A DNA stretch of 64,000 nucleotides from Streptomyces bauhiniae (GTDB lineage: Bacteria > Actinomycetota > Actinomycetes > Streptomycetales > Streptomycetaceae): assembly GCF_004784475.1 (NCBI RefSeq), contig NZ_SRRT01000001.1:744001-808000 (forward strand), given 5' to 3'. Below the pieces are notes generated by a model, which saw only the letters and a list, made by a program, of their open reading frames with translations, searched no databases and was not told the origin of the DNA. Made by a program: the position numbers and the translations under genes. Shown here in pieces: positions 1-9,400 of this stretch. How positions within the stretch are numbered: the first letter of the stretch is position 1; the number at the start of each line of letters is the position of its first letter.

Positions 1-98
1 GGCCCGGAGTCCCCGCCGAGGTGCTCGCCGACCACGGCGTGACCCAGGAGTCGCTGCGGCGGGTCCTCTACGGCGAGGGGACGGCCCAGGCGGGCTGA
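1..98 (+). CDS. C-terminal end of an unidentified protein
   Basis: Open from the window edge in the frame whose codons begin at base 3; it stops at TGA 96-98. Only about 31 residues are visible, ending ESLRRVLYGEGTAQAG, preceded by LADHGVT. The phrase 'LADHGVTQESLRRVL' resembles the last helix of a Clp N-terminal (ClpA/ClpC N-domain) repeat, but that is a weak inference from a short fragment. It converges on the PadR gene, with 20 bp between the stops. Confidence 0.4.
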   Translation, partial: PGVPAEVLADHGVTQESLRRVLYGEGTAQAG

Positions 99-118
99 CC
101 CGAGTCCCCTGGAGGGGC

Positions 119-1165
119 TCAGACCTTCGGGCCGTTGAGTATCGCGCCGATGTGGGCCGCCGCCGTCGACAGATGGCGGCGGACGTCCTGGAGCTGGGTC
201 TCGGTGACGCCGTGGTCGCGGGCCGCGTCCCGGACGTCGTCCCGGAAGCGGTCCAGCAGACGGTCCAGGTCGCGGGCCGGGTCGCCGGTCGGGGGCTCGT
301 GGGTCCAGGCCGGCTCGTACTCCATCGGGAAGTCCGGCGGGGTCTCCGAGTACTCCGGGCCGGGGTCGGCCTTGGCGCTGCCGGTGGCCGCCGTGCCGGG
401 CCGCCGGGTGTGCTCCTTGCCGAAGTCGCCGAAGTTGCCGAATTCCCGCGCGAGTTCGGCCAGGCCCTCGCGGACGCCGGTCGGCCAGTCGCCGCGGGTG
501 AAGTGGTCCTGCACCCGCTCCTGGACCCGGCCCGCGAGGCGCCGCATCTCCTCCTGGGCCTGGGCGTTGGCCCGCGACTGCGCCTCCTGGGCCTGGCGCC
601 GGGCCTGTTGGGCCTCCTCGCGGGCGCGGCGGCTCTCGTCCTTGGCGCGCCGGGCCTGCTCCTTCCACTCCTGCTTGGCGCGGCGCATCTCCTCCTTGGC
701 GGTCCGCCACGCCTCGGCGTCGCTCCGGGTGCCCGGCTCGTCGTAGGGACCCGGACCCGTGGCGCCTGCCTTGCCCGCGCGGGTACGGGAGGCGGCCGCG
801 CGCATCTCGCGGCGGAGGTCGCCCGCGGCGCCCCGGACGTCAGCCTTTATCTCGGCGGCGAGTTCCGCGACGGACTCGCCGATCTCCATCTCCAGGTCGG
901 CCAGTTCCCCGCTGCGGTCGGCCAGTTCGGCGCGGCCCGCGTCGGTGATCGAGTAGACCTTGCGGCCGCCCTCGGTGGTGTGGGTGACCAGGCCCTCGGC
1001 CTCCAGCTTGGCCAGGCGCGGGTAGACCGTGCCGGCCGAGGGGGCGTACAGACCCTGGAAGCGCTCTTCGAGGAGCCGGATCACCTCGTAGCCGTGGCGC
1101 GGGGCCTCGTCGAGCAGCTTGAGGAGGTAGAGGCGGAGGCGGCCGTGGGCGAAGACGGGGGGCAT
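119..1165 (-). CDS. PadR-family transcriptional regulator
   Basis: 348 aa. Residues 1-85 form the PadR winged helix (LLDEAPRHGYEVIRLLEE, then the AGTVYPRLAKLEAEGLV recognition region). Unusually for PadR, the C-terminus is a long, highly charged segment: an Arg/Glu/Ala-rich region at about residues 150-215 likely to form a coiled coil, then a disordered acidic/proline stretch and a final helical segment. PadR proteins are mostly dimeric repressors. It is the second gene of a minus-strand operon, starting 1 nt after the DUF4097 stop with an AAGGTG ribosome site inside the upstream gene. The palindrome at 2158-2171 on the operon promoter is its likely operator, giving autoregulation (inference). 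Confidence 0.9.
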   Translation of the reverse strand: MPPVFAHGRLRLYLLKLLDEAPRHGYEVIRLLEERFQGLYAPSAGTVYPRLAKLEAEGLVTHTTEGGRKVYSITDAGRAELADRSGELADLEMEIGESVAELAAEIKADVRGAAGDLRREMRAAASRTRAGKAGATGPGPYDEPGTRSDAEAWRTAKEEMRRAKQEWKEQARRAKDESRRAREEAQQARRQAQEAQSRANAQAQEEMRRLAGRVQERVQDHFTRGDWPTGVREGLAELAREFGNFGDFGKEHTRRPGTAATGSAKADPGPEYSETPPDFPMEYEPAWTHEPPTGDPARDLDRLLDRFRDDVRDAARDHGVTETQLQDVRRHLSTAAAHIGAILNGPKV

Positions 1166-1166
1166 G

Positions 1167-2057
1167 TCAGAGCACCTTCTTGTCGGTCGTGCCGTCCGCG
1201 GGGGAGGCGGGGGCGGGGCCGGGGCCGGACTCCCAGGCGGTGTCCTCGTCCTCCTCGGCCGGGCGGCGCAGCAGGGCGATCGAGCCGGAGACGGTGGTGG
1301 CCCGGAGCTTGCCGCTGCCCGAGCCGAGGCGGCCGGTGATCTTGTGGGCGCCCCACTGGCCCTGGACGCGCAGGCCGTCGAAGGCGTTGGAGATCGAGCC
1401 GCTCGCGGTGTTCGCCTCCACGTCGGTGTCGCCGGGGTGCGGGAGCCGTATGGCGATCTCGCCGGAGACGCTGGTCAGGCGTACGTCGGTGGGGCCCTCC
1501 GGGTCCAGGTCGATGATCATGGAGCCGCTGACCGAGTCGGCGCGGACGGAGGGACCCGCGCCCTCGACCACCGTCAGGTCGCCGGAGACGGACTTGAACC
1601 GCAGGTCGCCGCTGACGGCCTGGGCCTCCACGCTGCCCGAGACGGTGTCCGCGCGGACCGGGCCGGAGACGCCGACCAGGGTGGTGTCGCCGGTGACGCC
1701 TTTCACCACGGACGGGCCGCGGACGCCCGAGACCACTGCGGCGGCGCCCACCACGCCCACCTCGACGCGGGTGCTCGCGGGGACGGCCAGGGTGACCACC
1801 GCGCTGCGGCGCCAGCCCTCGCGGTCCAGCCACTTCAGGAAGCCCTTCCAGGGCAGGTCCTCGTACGCCACCGTCAGGGTGCCGTGCCGGTGGGTGACGA
1901 TCAGGGGTGGGCCCTCGATGTCCGAGATCTCCAGGCGGGCGGAACTCTCCTCGGTGCCCACGACGTTCACCGTGCCGTTGACCACGCGCACGTTCAGCTC
2001 GGTCACGGGGGCGTCGAAGCTGAGCTTCTGGGGTTCGGCGACGGTCCACTCGGACAC
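1167..2057 (-). CDS. DUF4097 beta-helix repeat protein
   Basis: 296 aa without signal peptide or membrane segment. From residue 110 onward it contains repeated VSGS/VSGD/VSGE tetrads spaced 15-25 residues apart (VSGSV, VSGDL, VSGSM, VSGEI, ASGSI, VSGSI), the hallmark of DUF4097/adhesin-like beta-solenoid proteins. The C-terminus is acidic and disordered. The function is unknown; in actinomycetes and firmicutes these proteins commonly sit with PadR or DUF1700 regulators linked to envelope stress (family knowledge). It is the first gene of the operon, expressed from the TTGACT/TATCGT promoter about 100 bp upstream. Confidence 0.85.
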   Translation of the reverse strand: MSEWTVAEPQKLSFDAPVTELNVRVVNGTVNVVGTEESSARLEISDIEGPPLIVTHRHGTLTVAYEDLPWKGFLKWLDREGWRRSAVVTLAVPASTRVEVGVVGAAAVVSGVRGPSVVKGVTGDTTLVGVSGPVRADTVSGSVEAQAVSGDLRFKSVSGDLTVVEGAGPSVRADSVSGSMIIDLDPEGPTDVRLTSVSGEIAIRLPHPGDTDVEANTASGSISNAFDGLRVQGQWGAHKITGRLGSGSGKLRATTVSGSIALLRRPAEEDEDTAWESGPGPAPASPADGTTDKKVL

Positions 2058-2130
2058 GGGTCCTCCTCGGGCGTGACGCGGACAAGTAGGCGGAGCGGGG
2101 CGATGTGCGGTGGGCGAGCGTGCCTACTCG

Positions 2131-2139
2131 TCACGCCAT
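2131..2139 (-). other. Minimal leader ORF ATG-GCG-stop
   Basis: In the leader of the DUF4097-padR transcript a strong AGGAGA ribosome site is followed five bases later by ATG GCG TGA, a two-codon reading frame. It lies about 13-20 nt downstream of the predicted transcription start and about 75 nt before the DUF4097 start. It may be a translational control element or coincidence. Confidence 0.25.
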
Positions 2140-2157
2140 ATCGCGTCTCCTGTCATT

Positions 2158-2171
2158 CACGATATATCGTG
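2158..2171. promoter_or_regulatory. 14-bp palindromic operator, likely PadR site
   Basis: CACGATATATCGTG is a perfect palindrome and one of the few AT-rich spots nearby. It covers the -10 element of the DUF4097-padR promoter, the position expected for a repressor. PadR-family operators are typically AT-rich palindromes of this kind. Binding by the adjacent PadR protein is inferred. Confidence 0.6.
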
Positions 2172-2186
2172 GCCGTCGGAAGTCAA
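2159..2186 (-). promoter_or_regulatory. Promoter of the DUF4097-padR operon
   Basis: On the minus strand, TTGACT (2181-2186) and TATCGT (2159-2164) are separated by 16 bp, a good match to the vegetative sigma consensus. Transcription would start near 2152 and give a leader of about 95 nt. Confidence 0.55.
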
Positions 2187-2312
2187 GACACCCTTTCGGG
2201 GGGCGAGGGTCCAGCGCTGATCGGGCATGGCTGTGCGGGCCCTGCCCCTCCGGACGGGCCCGCAAGTGAAGTGGGCGAGGGCGGCCGGCACCCCCGGTGA
2301 ATGCCCGGAGGG

Positions 2313-2492
2313 CTACTCGTCGTCCTCGTCGTCCAGCCGCGCCAGCCACGTGGCCAGGCGTTCCACCGGGACCTCGAAGTCGGGGTTCAGGTCGACGAAC
2401 GTACGCAGTTGCTCGGCGAGCCACTCGAAGGTGACCTCTTCCTCGCCGCGCCGCTTCTCCAGTTCTTCGATGCCTCGGTCGGTGAAGTACAT
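2313..2492 (-). CDS. DUF6104 family small protein
   Basis: 59 aa, beginning MYFTDRGIEELEKRRGEEEV and ending in an acidic DDEDDE tail. The sequence matches my recollection of the conserved streptomycete DUF6104 family, a soluble acidic helical protein of unknown function. The start is supported by its ATG and a GGAG-like site about 6 nt upstream. It is divergent from the conflict operon that begins at 2719, so the roughly 225 bp between them holds both promoters. Confidence 0.8.
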   Translation of the reverse strand: MYFTDRGIEELEKRRGEEEVTFEWLAEQLRTFVDLNPDFEVPVERLATWLARLDDEDDE

Positions 2493-2718
2493 GGATGACG
2501 CTCCGTCGGTCTGTGCAGGGGTAGGGCCGGTCCCGGGCGGGAAGAACCCTCATTCGCGGACGTGACCGCGAGGGGAGAGGGCGCCGCCTGTTCCGGCTGG
2601 GGAGCCGGGAGAGGACAGGAAAAGCATAGGCAGCCGCCGGGCGAGGTGGGCAGCCGGTGCCGAGGGGCGCCGGTCACGGCCGGTGACGGGGGACGAGCGG
2701 GGAGAGGACGGGGGTCCG

Positions 2719-3255
2719 ATGAACGGGGACTCGACGCGGGTCGCGCGGATCGAGCTGCCGGACGGTACGCCGGTGTGGGCGCGGATCTCGGGCGCGGAGG
2801 AGCTGTCGTACACCGACACCGGCTTCCACGAGCGGGTGGAGGCCAGCGTGGAGAGCCTGCACTCGCTGATCACCGGGGTCGCGCGCTCGCTCTCCGGCCC
2901 GCTGAGCGCGGTACGGCCCGACGAGGTCAGCGTCGAGTTCGGCATCGAGCTGACCGCGAAGGCCGGCAAGGTCGTCGGCCTCCTCGCGGACGGCGAGGCC
3001 AAGGCGGCGCTGACGGTCACCCTGACGTGGAACGGGGGGCCACCGGAACCGGGGGCGGGCCTCGCGCTGGGCGGCGATGGCCCGGTGCCCGTCGGTGGAG
3101 GCGAGCCGGGCGGCCCGACCTCCGGCCCTCACCCGCCTTCCGGCCCCCACCCGCACCCCGCCCCCCACACGCCCTCACCCCCTCCCTCCGCCCCCCAACC
3201 CTCCCCGACCCCCCGGCCCGAAGCGTCGCTCGGTGTGTGGGGGCATACGGGATGA
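2719..3255 (+). CDS. Trypsin-co-occurring domain (CU044_2847-like) protein
   Basis: 178 aa from ATG 2719, chosen over an in-frame GTG at 2683 because GGAGAGGA precedes it. Residues 5-105 resemble the trypsin-co-occurring domain: a beta-rich start (RIELPDGTPVWARI), then a helix (FHERVEASVESLHSLI), then VSVEFGIELTAKAGKVVG. The rest is a low-complexity tail of Pro, His and Gly. The stop overlaps the start of the trypsin/VMAP-C gene (ATGA), so the two are translationally coupled. Family members accompany trypsin-like proteases in predicted NTP-dependent conflict systems. A role in presenting or regulating the protease is inferred. Confidence 0.8.
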   Translation: MNGDSTRVARIELPDGTPVWARISGAEELSYTDTGFHERVEASVESLHSLITGVARSLSGPLSAVRPDEVSVEFGIELTAKAGKVVGLLADGEAKAALTVTLTWNGGPPEPGAGLALGGDGPVPVGGGEPGGPTSGPHPPSGPHPHPAPHTPSPPPSAPQPSPTPRPEASLGVWGHTG

Positions 3256-5351
3256 GCGTGGGGTACGGCGGGGGCGCATCGGAGGGGGGCGGTGCTGCGG
3301 AGCTTGCGCTGCGTGACCTCGTTCTGGGGGCCACCGTGCGCATTCATCGCGCGGGGGCCGGGTATGCCCACGACGAGCCCGCAGGCTTCCTCGGCAGTGG
3401 TTTCTTCGTCGCGCCGAACTGGGTTCTGACCTGCGCACACGTGGTTCACGCCGGGGAGGGGGGCGAGGTCACCGTGGTGTACCGCAACAGCCCCTACGAC
3501 GATCCGCGCCCGGTGCCCGGGCGCGTCGCCGCGATGCTCCCCGAGCAGACCGGGCGCCCGGTACCGGGGAGTTGGCCCGCGCCCGACCTCGCCCTGGTCC
3601 GGCTGCGCGAACCGGTCGGCCACACCTGTGTGTACGTGTCCGAGCGTCCCAACCCGCACTTCGGCGGCACCCGGGTGTTCTACGCGGGCTGGACCGCCCC
3701 CAGGGGCAGGCTCCAGATCCTGGACGGCTCGCTCACCGTGCAGGGCACCATCAGCGCCTGGTCGCCGGAGGAACAGGTCCGGCTCGGGCAGAACGACCTC
3801 CCCTCCGGCGTCTCCGGCGGACCCGTGGTCGACCCCGTACGCGGCGAGGTCGTCGGCGTGCTCAAGTCCCGCGCGGACCACGGAGGCGGCGGCACCTCGA
3901 TCGGCGTGGAACGGCTGCGCACGCTGCGGCTGCCCGTCGAGGGCGACGACGTCTACCAGTCCGTCTTCCACGCCCACGACCGCTACCACCGCGACCGTCA
4001 GCAGAGCGCCGACTCGCCCGACCCCACCTGGGCCGACATCCAGGGCGAACTCGGCGCCCGCCCCGGCCGCACCCTCACTCCGCAGCAGCGGAGCGAGCTG
4101 CTCGGGCTGCTCGCCGACCTGCCCCCGCCGGTCAGCACGCGCGGCCTGCTCGACGTACTCCGGGCGCTGCCCGACTTCCGCGTACCGTCGCTCGTACCCG
4201 CCCCGCGCGGCTGGCGTGACGGGCTCGGGCTGCTCTACGAACACGCCCGGCAGGACGGCGCGTTGAAGCTGGTGCTCGACTACGCGATGGGCGTGCTGTC
4301 CGCCGAACGCCCGCCCGCCCCCAGCGCGTTGGCCGCCGAACGCGCCCTGTGGGAGTGGGTACGGCACACCGCGACCGGCCTGGACAGCGGTTACCGGCAC
4401 ACCCTCGCCCAGCGGCGCACCGAGCTGCTCGGCCGGACCCAAGTGGCGGACCGGCAGGCCGCGTTCAAAAACACGGGCCGGGGCACGGCGGTACTGGAGC
4501 CGGTACGCCCGCCGCTCACCGCCCACCCCGAGCCCTCCGTACTGCTGGTGGTGCTGCGCCGGGGCTGGGAGCCGGACCACTGCGACTGGTCGGTCTCCGT
4601 CGGCAGCGGCACCGATCAGGAGCCGGCCCGGCTGTACGAGGGCGAACGCGCCCCGCTGGACGGCCTGGCCGGCCACGTGGCCGCGCCCCTCGCCGAGGCG
4701 TTCCGGCACTGCGACGAACCCGGCCGGCCCGCCACCCTGTACGCGGCCCTGCCGCACCTGCACCTCAGCCTGCCCGTGGACGACTGGCGCCTCGCCCCCG
4801 ACGCCCTCCCGCTCGGTGCCGAACGCCCGGTCCTGGTCCGCTGCTCGGACCGCGACCAGCTCCCCGACGAGGCTCCGGCCTGGGAGGCGTACGAGGACCC
4901 GGACGCCGAACGCCGGGACCGCTGGCGGCGGTTGCGTCCGCGCCCGGCGCATGCCGAGGTGCTGGACTGCGACGACGGCGTGCGCAGACCCGTACCCGAC
5001 ACGGCGGCGCTGCGCGGGCTCGGGCCGCAGACCGTGCCGGTGCTGTGCCGTCCCGGCGATCCGCACTCGACGGACGGTCCTGCCGCGCTCGGCCGGGTGC
5101 TGCGGGCCGGGTTCGGGGTGGTGCTGTGGCGACGGCGGCCGGACGGCGTGTGCGGGGAGTTCCACCGGGGCGTGAAGACGGCCGTGGACGACGGCGAGGG
5201 CGCTCTGGCCCTGCCCGGCGTGCTGCACCGGCTGCGCGAGCAGGTGTACGCCGGGCTCACCGAGGCGTACTGGGCGCACGGCGCGACCCTGCTGTACGAC
5301 GACCCGCACCGCCCCCTGCCCGGCACCGGAGACCTGCTGGAGGCCCCGTGA
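3252..5351 (+). CDS. Trypsin-like serine protease with VMAP-C domain
   Basis: 699 aa, no signal peptide, so probably cytoplasmic. Residues 20-230 are a chymotrypsin-fold protease with an intact triad: His63 (TCAHVVH), Asp112 (PDLALVRL) and Ser188 (SGVSGGPV). About 245-345 is a helical segment resembling an effector-associated domain (LLDVLRALPDF), followed by a C-terminal region of about 320 residues that fits vWA-MoxR-associated protein C-terminal (VMAP-C) domains. In published analyses of ternary vWA-MoxR-VMAP systems such proteins carry the effector, here proteolysis, controlled by the MoxR/vWA partners encoded next. The target is unknown. Confidence 0.88.
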   Translation: MSVGYGGGASEGGGAAELALRDLVLGATVRIHRAGAGYAHDEPAGFLGSGFFVAPNWVLTCAHVVHAGEGGEVTVVYRNSPYDDPRPVPGRVAAMLPEQTGRPVPGSWPAPDLALVRLREPVGHTCVYVSERPNPHFGGTRVFYAGWTAPRGRLQILDGSLTVQGTISAWSPEEQVRLGQNDLPSGVSGGPVVDPVRGEVVGVLKSRADHGGGGTSIGVERLRTLRLPVEGDDVYQSVFHAHDRYHRDRQQSADSPDPTWADIQGELGARPGRTLTPQQRSELLGLLADLPPPVSTRGLLDVLRALPDFRVPSLVPAPRGWRDGLGLLYEHARQDGALKLVLDYAMGVLSAERPPAPSALAAERALWEWVRHTATGLDSGYRHTLAQRRTELLGRTQVADRQAAFKNTGRGTAVLEPVRPPLTAHPEPSVLLVVLRRGWEPDHCDWSVSVGSGTDQEPARLYEGERAPLDGLAGHVAAPLAEAFRHCDEPGRPATLYAALPHLHLSLPVDDWRLAPDALPLGAERPVLVRCSDRDQLPDEAPAWEAYEDPDAERRDRWRRLRPRPAHAEVLDCDDGVRRPVPDTAALRGLGPQTVPVLCRPGDPHSTDGPAALGRVLRAGFGVVLWRRRPDGVCGEFHRGVKTAVDDGEGALALPGVLHRLREQVYAGLTEAYWAHGATLLYDDPHRPLPGTGDLLEAP

Positions 5352-5451
5352 TCCGGCGCCCCGGTTCCTCCCTGATCCCCTTACCAGGCGTCCGGCGGCT
5401 CGATACCGTGAGGATCGCCCCGCCCCCGGCGACGAGCGACGAGGACCGGAC

Positions 5452-6489
5452 ATGACCGAATCCAGTGAGTGGCTCATCTACCGAGGCGCCGGGGAACCCC
5501 ACGACGGGATGAGCCGGCTGCCCCCGCCCCCGCCCTGGCGCGACTTCTCCGCACGCGGTGCCGAGACCGCCCAGGAGGAGCCGGACGGTGACGGCTCCCG
5601 TGACCGCAGGCTCGGCGCGCACCGGCACCTGGCCGAGCTGCACCGGCCCGGCGCCGAGGAGCTTGAGATGATCAACGCGGCGCTGTATCTGCGCCGCCCG
5701 CTCCTGGTCACCGGCAGCCCCGGCGCGGGCAAGAGCACCCTCGCGCACTCGGTGGCGTACGAGCTGGGGCTCGGCGAGGTGCTGCGCTGGTCCATCGTCA
5801 GCCGTTCGGCCCTCCAGGACGGGCTCTACCACTACGACGCCATCGCCCGGCTCCAGGATGTGCAGATCGCCGCGCAGGGCGGGTACGGCAGCGCGGCCGG
5901 GAGCCCCGGTTCCGTCGAGGCGATCGGCGGCTACATCCGGCTCGGCCCGCTCGGCACCGCCCTGCTGCCCTCGGACATCCCGCGCGTGCTGCTCATCGAC
6001 GAACTCGACAAGAGCGACATCGACCTGCCCAACGACCTGCTGAACGTGCTGGAGGAGGGCGAGTTCGAGATACCCGAGCTGCGCCGCCTGGCCGACCGGC
6101 TGCCCGACGGCGAGGCCGAGGTGCTCACCGCCGACGGCACCAAGGTCCGGGTGCGCGACGGCCGGGTGCGCTGCACCTCGTTCCCCTTCGTGGTGCTCAC
6201 CAGCAACGGCGAACGGGACTTCCCCGCCCCCCTGATGCGCCGCTGCATCCACCTGGAGCTGGGCCGCCCCGACCACAACCGGCTCGCCACCTTCGTCCGC
6301 GCCCACCTCGGGGACGAGGCCGCGCGGGCCGGTGACGATCTCATCGCCCGCTTCCTGGAGCGCTCGCGCAGTGAACTCCTTGCCACTGACCAGTTGTTGA
6401 ACGCCCTCTACCTCACCGACGCGGCCGCCCCGCCGAGCCGGGAGCGCCTGGCCGATCTGCTCATCCAGCGACTCGACCGCCCGAGGTGA
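5452..6489 (+). CDS. MoxR-type AAA+ ATPase
   Basis: 345 aa. The first 60 residues are proline-rich and disordered. The ATPase core follows, with Walker A GSPGAGKST at about 88-96, Walker B LLIDELDK at about 180-187, and a sensor-like LTSNGERDFPAPLMRRC. The arrangement LLNVLEEGEFEIPEL after Walker B is typical of MoxR chaperone-like ATPases, which partner with vWA proteins. It lies 100 bp after the protease and 7 bp before the vWA protein. Its expected role is ATP-dependent remodelling or licensing of the protease/vWA complex (family inference). Confidence 0.9.
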   Translation: MTESSEWLIYRGAGEPHDGMSRLPPPPPWRDFSARGAETAQEEPDGDGSRDRRLGAHRHLAELHRPGAEELEMINAALYLRRPLLVTGSPGAGKSTLAHSVAYELGLGEVLRWSIVSRSALQDGLYHYDAIARLQDVQIAAQGGYGSAAGSPGSVEAIGGYIRLGPLGTALLPSDIPRVLLIDELDKSDIDLPNDLLNVLEEGEFEIPELRRLADRLPDGEAEVLTADGTKVRVRDGRVRCTSFPFVVLTSNGERDFPAPLMRRCIHLELGRPDHNRLATFVRAHLGDEAARAGDDLIARFLERSRSELLATDQLLNALYLTDAAAPPSRERLADLLIQRLDRPR

Positions 6490-6496
6490 GGGGCCG

Positions 6497-9400
6497 ATGC
6501 CCGACGCACCGGCACGACACGGCCCCGACACCCCCGACCCGCTCGCCGAACTCGTGCTCCAGTTGCGGGGGGCCGGTCTCGAACCGGACGTCGAGGGGCT
6601 GAGCGACGCCCTGTGGCTGGCCCGGTGGACGGGCGAACGCGAGCCGAGCGGCGCGGTCGAACGGGCCCGTGAGGAGCCGACACCCCCGCCCGTCTCCCCG
6701 CCCAAGCCCCAACTCCCGCCCCCGCCAAGGGAGCCCGAGGCCCTGACCCCCGGCCCCGACCGCAGCGTCCCCCTCTACCCGGCGCCCCGCGACGGCCAGA
6801 CCCGCGTCGGACCCGGCACCCGCCTCACCGCACTCCCGGTCGGCGTGCCCACCGCCCCCGCGCTGCCCTCCACCCTCGAACTCCAGCGCGCCCTCAGGCC
6901 CTTGCAGGCGTACCGCAGCGCCGCGCCCCCGCTCCGCCGCGAGCTGGACGAGACCGCGACCGCCGAACTCAGTGCCCAGGCGGGCGGATTGATCCTCCCC
7001 GTGTACCGCGAGGTGCGGCGCGGGGACGCCCGGCTGCAACTGGTGCTGGACGCCGCCCCCTCGATGCGGGTGTGGGACCGGCTCTTCGCCGAACTGGAAG
7101 AGGTCTTCGCGCAGTTGGGTGCCTTCGGGGACATCCGGATCGCGCATCTGCACACCGGGCCCGACGGCGAGGCCACGGTCAGCGCCAGTGCCGATCCGCG
7201 CGGGGCGCCGCAGCACACCGTGGACCGGCTCAGCGACCCCACCGGGCGCCGGATCACCCTGCTGGTCAGCGACTGCGCGGGCCCGCTCTGGCGGTCCGGC
7301 GGGGCGCACCGGCTGCTGCACCGGCTGGCCCGGCTCGCCCCCGTCGCCGTACTCCAGCCGCTCCCGCAGCGCCTGTGGAGCCGGACCCGGCTGCCGGTCA
7401 CGTACGGCGAGCTGACCCGTGGCGACACCCCGGGCGGCACCGCGCTGCGCGTCCGCACCCCCGACGGCGCGCCCCTCGTACCGCCGCCCGGTGTACTGCC
7501 CGTACCGGTGCTGCCGCCCGAACCCGTGGCGCTCGGGGCGTGGGCGCGGCTGCTCGCCGGGGCCGGTGCCGGGCCGGTGCCCGGCGCGGTGGGCTGGGTG
7601 CGGGCCGACCAGCAGCCCGTGCCGCAGGCGAGAGCGGGGCGCAGGCCGACGCCGGTGGAGCGGGTCAGCCGGTTCCGCTCCGCCGCCTCACCGGCCGCCG
7701 GACGCCTCGCCGTCTACCTCGCCGCCGCCCCGCTCTGCCTGCCGGTGATGCGGCTGGTGCAGCGCACCATGCTGCCCGGCTCGGGCCCCGCCGAACTCGC
7801 CGAGGTGCTGCTCGGCGGCCTGGTCCGGCGGGCGGGGGAGGACCACGGGCCGGACGCCGGGCAGTGGTACGAGATGGAGGCGGAGGTGCGGGAGGCGCTG
7901 CTGTCCACGCTCGGCCGGGACGAGGCCCTGCTCGTCCTCAAGCACTGCTCGGAGTACATCGAGCAGCGCTTCGGCAAGGGCGGCGCCAACTTCCCGGCCC
8001 TCGCCCTCGCCCAGCTCGGCGGCGCCGCCCACCCGGCGCGCGGGGACGAAACCCCGGTCGAATCCCGCCTGTTCGGCGCGTACCCCGGTGACAGCGGCGA
8101 CGCCACCCTCGTCCCGCAGCCCTTCGCCGAGGTCGCCGCGCGAGTACTGGAACGGTTCATGCCGCTGCCGGAACAGTTCCGGCTCTACGGCACCCGGCCC
8201 GGCACCGCCGCCGGGCCCCGGCCCACGCATCCGGCGGTGGTCCGCGCCCGCACGCTGCTCGCCCGGTTCGACGCCGACGGCATGGTGCAGGACGTGATCG
8301 ACGCCGTACAACTGCTGCGCGGCGCCACCGAGAACGAGCGGCCCGCCGGGGCCGATCCGGAGCTGTGGGCCGAGTACGCGCACGCCACGCTCCGGCTGTG
8401 GGAGGTGCAGGGCGGGCCGGCGCTGCTGGCCGAGGCGGAGGCCGCCGCCGAGCGGGCCGTGGCACATCCGCACGCCCAGCGGGAGCGGGCCGCGCTGGCG
8501 CGGGTGCTGCGCGCGGGCGCCACCGACCGCAGACGGCGCGGCGACCGGCCCGCCGCGCTGGACCTGCTGCGCCGCGCCGACCGGGAGTACGCCGTCGCCT
8601 GCGCCGCCCCCGACCTGGAGCCCGCGCAGGCGCTGCGGCTGACCCTGGAGCGGGTCGGCGCGCTGGAGGCGCAGTGGCGGCTCGGCGGGGACAGCGCGCT
8701 GCTCCAGGGCGCGGTCGGCATGCTGGAGGCGTTCGCCGACTTCTGGCCCGACCGAGGACACCGCCCGCCCGAACTGCCCCTCGCCCACGGCAGACTCCTG
8801 CTCCGCCTGGCCGACGCCACCAACGACCCCGTACAGCAGCGGGGTTACGCGGCACAGGCGGCCGGCTCGCTCCGTGACGCGCTGGCGGCAGGGGAGGACG
8901 GGGGGCGCGAACTCGTGCTCATCCGGCTCGACTTGGTGGACGCCCTCCTGCGTTCCGGCGGTGACCTCGCCGAGGCCCAGGAACGCGTCGACGCCGCGCT
9001 CGCCACGACCACCGGACGCGCCCTGCGCGCCCAACTCCATGTCCGCACGGGCCGGATCGGGGTCGCCCGGTACGCCGACACGGGCGACCCGCGCGAACTC
9101 CGGGACGCGGCCGAGGCGTTCGCCCGCGCCGCCGCCGACACCTCCAGAGAGGCCGCCGAATACCCCGACGTCCTCGCCGAGTGGGGTGAGGTACTCCTGC
9201 GCCGGGCCGACGCCGAGAGCGGGGAGCGGGCCTGGGAGGCCCTCGCCCACGCGATCCGCGTCCTGCGGGACTGCCGCCGCGAGACCCACACCGGCAGCCC
9301 GCACACCGCGCACCGCCTGCTGATGCTGGGCCGCGCCCTGATCCGGCGCTACCGGCTGCGCGGCGACCGGGTGGACCTGCGCGAGGCGGAGCATCTCTTC

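Noticed and set aside
152..1339. Long plus-strand frame of 395 codons opposite padR
   Set aside because: High-GC antisense shadow: Ala/Gly/Leu/Arg-rich, no ribosome site, overlaps the well-supported PadR gene.
3129..5477. 782-codon minus-strand frame opposite the trypsin gene
   Set aside because: Antisense shadow of the protease, whose catalytic triad is intact.
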